Shown here piece by piece: positions 60,967 to 64,000 of a stretch of 64,000 nucleotides of DNA (positions are counted from its first letter, which is position 1; every line of letters starts with the position of its first letter). Location: the NCBI GenBank assembly GCA_938028745.1, contig CALIZL010000036.1, forward strand, positions 1 through 64,000, read 5' to 3'. A program made the position numbers and the translations under genes. The notes below the pieces were generated by a model, which saw nothing but the letters and a program-made list of their open reading frames with translations, did not search any database and was not told the origin of the DNA. This stretch comes from an uncultured Prevotella sp. (GTDB lineage: Bacteria; Bacteroidota; Bacteroidia; Bacteroidales; Bacteroidaceae).

Positions 60967-61992
60967 CTAGTCTTGCTTATCTTTAATGGCTTGCATGATT
61001 TTTGCTTCCAGCTCCTCGCACAGTTCGGGGTTGTCTTTGAGCAGGTTCTTGGTGGCATCGCGACCTTGACCTAGCTTGGCCTCGTTGTACGAGAACCACG
61101 AACCACTCTTCTTAATGATTTCGTATTCAACGCCGAGGTCGAGAATTTCGCCCACCTTAGATATGCCTTCGCCGAAAGTAATCTCGAATTCGGTTTTGCG
61201 GAAAGGTGGTGCAACCTTGTTTTTCACCACTTTTACGCGCACTTGGTTGCCCACGATGTTGTCGCCATCTTTAATGCTGGTTACTTTGCGAATGTCCAAA
61301 CGAACACTGGCGTAGAACTTCAATGCGTTACCGCCAGTGGTTGTTTCGGGATTGCCGAACATCACGCCGATTTTCTCGCGCAACTGGTTGATGAAGATGC
61401 AAGTGGTGTTGGTTTTGCTGATGGTAGACGTTAGCTTGCGCAGGGCTTGGCTCATCAGTCGCGCTTGCAGGCCCACATTGTTGTCGCCCATGTCGCCTTC
61501 AATCTCCTTTTTGGGGGTAAGGGCAGCCACAGAATCGACAACAAGGATGTCGATGGCCGACGAACGGATAAGCTGGTCGGCTATTTCGAGAGCCTGTTCG
61601 CCATTGTCGGGTTGCGAAATCCAAAGGTTGGCCACGTCTACGCCAAGCTTTTCGGCATAGAAACGGTCGAAGGCGTGCTCGGCATCGATAAAGGCGGCAA
61701 TGCCACCAGCCTTTTGTGCCTCGGCAATGGCGTGGATGGCGAGCGTGGTTTTACCCGACGATTCGGGGCCATAAATCTCGATGATGCGGCCGCGGGGATA
61801 GCCTCCCACGCCTAAGGCCACGTCTAGGCCGATGCTGCCCGTGGGTATCACCTCTACATTCTCTATCTGCTCGTCGCCCATTTTCATTATCGAGCCTTTG
61901 CCAAAGTCTTTTTCTATCTTGCTCATCGCCGCTTGCAGGGCTTTGAGTTTGGCCTCATCGGGCGAAAGTTGTTTGCTTTCTTCTTTTGCCAT
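60967..61992 (-). CDS. recA: Recombinase A
   Basis: 341 residues, full length. Walker [10 protein letters not shown] at about 75-83, Walker [11 protein letters not shown] near 150, L1/L2 loop regions including [21 protein letters not shown] (near 215), and a short acidic C-terminus ([16 protein letters not shown]). Forms filaments on single-stranded DNA, promotes strand exchange and LexA-type cleavage. It follows the dehydrogenase gene by 38 bp on the same strand, so it may be read from an upstream promoter as well as its own. Confidence 0.98.
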   Translation of the reverse strand: MAKEESKQLSPDEAKLKALQAAMSKIEKDFGKGSIMKMGDEQIENVEVIPTGSIGLDVALGVGGYPRGRIIEIYGPESSGKTTLAIHAIAEAQKAGGIAAFIDAEHAFDRFYAEKLGVDVANLWISQPDNGEQALEIADQLIRSSAIDILVVDSVAALTPKKEIEGDMGDNNVGLQARLMSQALRKLTSTISKTNTTCIFINQLREKIGVMFGNPETTTGGNALKFYASVRLDIRKVTSIKDGDNIVGNQVRVKVVKNKVAPPFRKTEFEITFGEGISKVGEILDLGVEYEIIKKSGSWFSYNEAKLGQGRDATKNLLKDNPELCEELEAKIMQAIKDKQD

Positions 61993-62030
61993 TTGTTGTT
62001 GTTTTAGGTATGATGGGAGTGGTTTAAGGG

Positions 62031-63269
62031 TTACAATTCAAGGTCGCCACCGAACTCTTCGTGCCAGGGCAGTCCTTGTATGTTGAGCTGTTCCATGAAT
62101 GGATCGGGGTCGAACTCTTCTACGTTCCATACGCCCGGCTTGCGCCAAAGGCCCTTGAAGAACATCATTGCGCCAATCATGGCGGGTACGCCCGTGGTGT
62201 AGCTAACGCCTTGCATGCCCGTTTCTTTGTAGGCTTCTTGGTGTTTGCAGTTGTTGTAAACGTAGTATGTAAGTTCCTTACCGTCTTTTACGCCACGAAT
62301 GCGACAGCCAATGGATGTTTCGCCATCGTAGTTGGCACCCAAGTCTTGTGGGTTGGGCAGCACGGCTTTAAGGAATTGAAGGGGAACGATGTTCACTTTT
62401 ACGCGCTTACCCGACCCATCGGCTAGCGGAGCCTCGTATTCTATCTCGTCGATACGCGACATGCCGAGGTTTTGTATCACGTCGAGATAGGTGAGATATT
62501 GTTGTCCGAAGGTCATCCAGAAGCGTGCTTGGCGAATGGTGGGGTAGTTTTTCACCAAGCTTTCAAGCTCTTCGTGGTGCATTAGGTAACTTTCGCGCGG
62601 ACCAATATTGGGGTAGGTGATGGGCTGATGTACGGCCAGCGGTTCGGTTTCGAGCCACTCTCCGTCTTTGTAGTACAAGCCCTTTTGGGTTATCTCGCGT
62701 ATGTTAATCTCTGGATTGAAGTTGGTTGCGAAGGCCTTGTGGTGGTTTCCGGCGTTGCAGTCAACGATGTCGAGATAGTGAATTTCGTCGAAGTGGTGCT
62801 TGGCGGCGTACGCCGTATAGATGCCACTTACGCCTGGGTCGAACCCACAGCCCAGAATGGCTGTGAGCCCAGCCTCTTCAAAGCGTTGCTTGTAGGCCCA
62901 TTGCCACGAGTATTCAAAGTGTGCCTCGTCTTTGGGTTCGTAGTTGGCGGTGTCTAGATAGTTGCAACCGCAGGCCAAACAAGCCTCCATGATGGTGAGG
63001 TCTTGGTAGGGTAGGGCCAGGTTGATAACCAATTCGGGCTTAAAGTCGTTGAACAGGGCTTTCAGTTGTTCAACGTCGTCGGCGTCTACTTGTGCCGTTT
63101 TGATGTCCATATCATAGCCTTTGGCATGTATGGCATCTACTATTTCGTCGCATTTTTCCTTTCGGCGGCTGGCAATCATAAACTCGCCGAAGTGCGTTTT
63201 GTTTTGTGCGATTTTAAATGCGGCCACGGTAGCAACGCCACCTGCGCCAATCATAAGAACTTTTCCCAT
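62031..63269 (-). CDS. Saccharopine dehydrogenase-type enzyme, probably carboxynorspermidine dehydrogenase
   Basis: 412 residues. Rossmann start [21 protein letters not shown]. Then [58 protein letters not shown] (near 150) and [27 protein letters not shown], typical of the LYS9/Lys1-like group used for carboxyspermidine/carboxynorspermidine synthesis. The enzyme condenses aspartate semialdehyde with a diamine using NADPH; the NspC decarboxylase that completes the pathway is not in this window. Cytosolic. Confidence 0.85.
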   Translation of the reverse strand: MGKVLMIGAGGVATVAAFKIAQNKTHFGEFMIASRRKEKCDEIVDAIHAKGYDMDIKTAQVDADDVEQLKALFNDFKPELVINLALPYQDLTIMEACLACGCNYLDTANYEPKDEAHFEYSWQWAYKQRFEEAGLTAILGCGFDPGVSGIYTAYAAKHHFDEIHYLDIVDCNAGNHHKAFATNFNPEINIREITQKGLYYKDGEWLETEPLAVHQPITYPNIGPRESYLMHHEELESLVKNYPTIRQARFWMTFGQQYLTYLDVIQNLGMSRIDEIEYEAPLADGSGKRVKVNIVPLQFLKAVLPNPQDLGANYDGETSIGCRIRGVKDGKELTYYVYNNCKHQEAYKETGMQGVSYTTGVPAMIGAMMFFKGLWRKPGVWNVEEFDPDPFMEQLNIQGLPWHEEFGGDLEL

Positions 63270-63352
63270 ATCGTTTTGTTGTTTCTGTTTGCTGTGTTTG
63301 TGTTGCCGCAGGGTGTTGCGGAGGGGCTGTTCGGGGCGAACGCCGCGTGAGC

Positions 63353-63955
63353 TTATTGGGCGTTTATCTCGTCGCTCCTTATGCCGAGGGCGTTCATGAG
63401 CGAGTAGCCCAGTATCTCTTGGCGGAAGTTTCCGCCAGGGAGGGGCTGCATGGCGAAGATGGTTACGCGCTTGGTGTCGTCGTCTAAGCGGTGCATCTGA
63501 TGGCGAAGGCCCTCGTATAGTTCGGCGTTTTCGGCGTTTGGCACAACCATCACGCGCTTAACTTCGGACTGGGCGCAGACTGTTTGCACCACATCGAGAA
63601 AAAAGTCGGTGGCGTTTACCAAGTCTTCCACGGGATATGTGCCGATGGCGAACTCGCCCAAGCCGTCTTTGAAGGCCTTGCCGTTTAGTTCGTCGGCAAA
63701 GTTGGCGGGCGAAAAGTTCTCCATTTGGTTTTTCGCCTTGCTATGAACCATCACCACTTGCAGGTTGTTTTCGCCGTTGCGCACGCCTCCATCGAGGGCA
63801 ATGCAGTCGAGCCAGCGTGCCAAGTCGGCCTGCGGAATGCGTCGGCCGATGATGCGTTCGAAGTTAACGATGAGGTTGAATGCCACGTTGTCTACGTAGT
63901 CGGCATCAACTACGATGACGTTTTCGCTCCAATTGTTTTTTACGGCTTGTTCCAT
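63353..63955 (-). CDS. DUF6621-type protein
   Basis: 200 residues, no signal peptide. The N-terminus MEQAVKNNWSENVIVVDADYVDNVAFNLIVNFERIIGRRIPQADLA matches a Bacteroidales family I know as DUF6621. VMVVPNAENAELYEGLRHQMHRLDDD and a C-terminal MNALGIRSDEINAQ follow. The alternating strand/helix pattern suggests an alpha/beta fold. Function unknown. First gene of a minus-strand run that continues into the dehydrogenase (83 bp gap) and recA. Confidence 0.75.
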   Translation of the reverse strand: MEQAVKNNWSENVIVVDADYVDNVAFNLIVNFERIIGRRIPQADLARWLDCIALDGGVRNGENNLQVVMVHSKAKNQMENFSPANFADELNGKAFKDGLGEFAIGTYPVEDLVNATDFFLDVVQTVCAQSEVKRVMVVPNAENAELYEGLRHQMHRLDDDTKRVTIFAMQPLPGGNFRQEILGYSLMNALGIRSDEINAQ

Positions 63956-63960
63956 TGTTG

Positions 63961-63968
63961 CAAAGATA
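63961..63968 (-). promoter_or_regulatory. -7 box immediately before the DUF6621 start
   Basis: Minus-strand TATCTTTG with only five bases before the ATG. If used, the mRNA would begin at or very near the start codon (leaderless). Confidence 0.5.
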
Positions 63969-64000
63969 ACAAGAACTTACGTAAAAAAGGCAGGGCGGGA

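Overview
This 64 kb window is chromosomal DNA from a Bacteroidota species, most probably Prevotella or a close Prevotellaceae relative. The reasons are a SusC/SusD pair, a GH109 glycosidase built on the Gfo/Idh/MocA fold, a long PurF next to carA and carB, an S16 protein with an Ala/Glu tail, a serC-serA-DUF1015 cluster, and a general lack of Shine-Dalgarno sites. Many genes instead follow TAnnTTTG -7 boxes, often with a TTG or TTTG about 20 bp upstream, which is the Bacteroidota sigma-factor signature. No rRNA, tRNA, CRISPR array, complete insertion sequence or prophage was recognised. The window is a housekeeping backbone broken by unusually long, repeat-rich intergenic regions.

Layout. 0-7.4 kb: remnant of an IS transposase start, a GH109 enzyme, a TolC-like efflux channel, DNA topoisomerase III and a nitroreductase. 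7.6-14.1 kb: serC-serA-DUF1015 (serine synthesis), a YigZ/IMPACT protein and a GH10-like glycosidase. 15.6-24.5 kb: envelope genes (SusD, SusC, a small beta-barrel, a FadL-type porin, a Tyr/Gly-rich secreted protein). 24.7-37.5 kb: prmA, hypothetical and SEC-C proteins, a helical-repeat protein, a LuxR-type regulator, rpsP, a DUF3298 lipoprotein, rsmG, an MBL hydrolase and ruvC. 37.8-45 kb: the purF-carA-carB operon and an orphan Wza-type export lipoprotein. 45.3-48.2 kb: a candidate 370-nt noncoding transcript, a YfcE-like phosphoesterase, a DUF6155 protein and a SpoU methyltransferase. 48.3-57.6 kb: a GH20 hexosaminidase, two small envelope proteins, and a beta-propeller protein overlapping a 1246-residue amidase. 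59.5-64 kb: a lipoprotein, recA, a saccharopine/carboxynorspermidine dehydrogenase-type gene and a DUF6621 gene.

The most unusual content is noncoding. Four large intergenic elements (about 1985-2619, 14549-15205, 28649-29280, 58010-58617), all in the same orientation, share blocks of sequence and carry arrays of 5 to 7 iteron-like units with a 22-bp period. Two unrelated arrays, next to carB and after the amidase gene, have the same 22-bp period. There is also a family of about 200-bp long-inverted-repeat elements (25616-25810, 57799-58001, 60608-60828), a 161-bp element with 17-bp perfect terminal inverted repeats, a dispersed leader-like repeat (11559-11610, 23425-23475), and composite 7-10 bp repeats joined by a conserved linker.

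Metabolically, the window joins serine and carbamoyl-phosphate/purine synthesis with enzymes that could act on N-acetylhexosamine-bearing host or microbial glycans (GH109, GH20, SusCD). Translation and repair genes (rpsP, rsmG, prmA, ruvC, recA, topB) are scattered between them.
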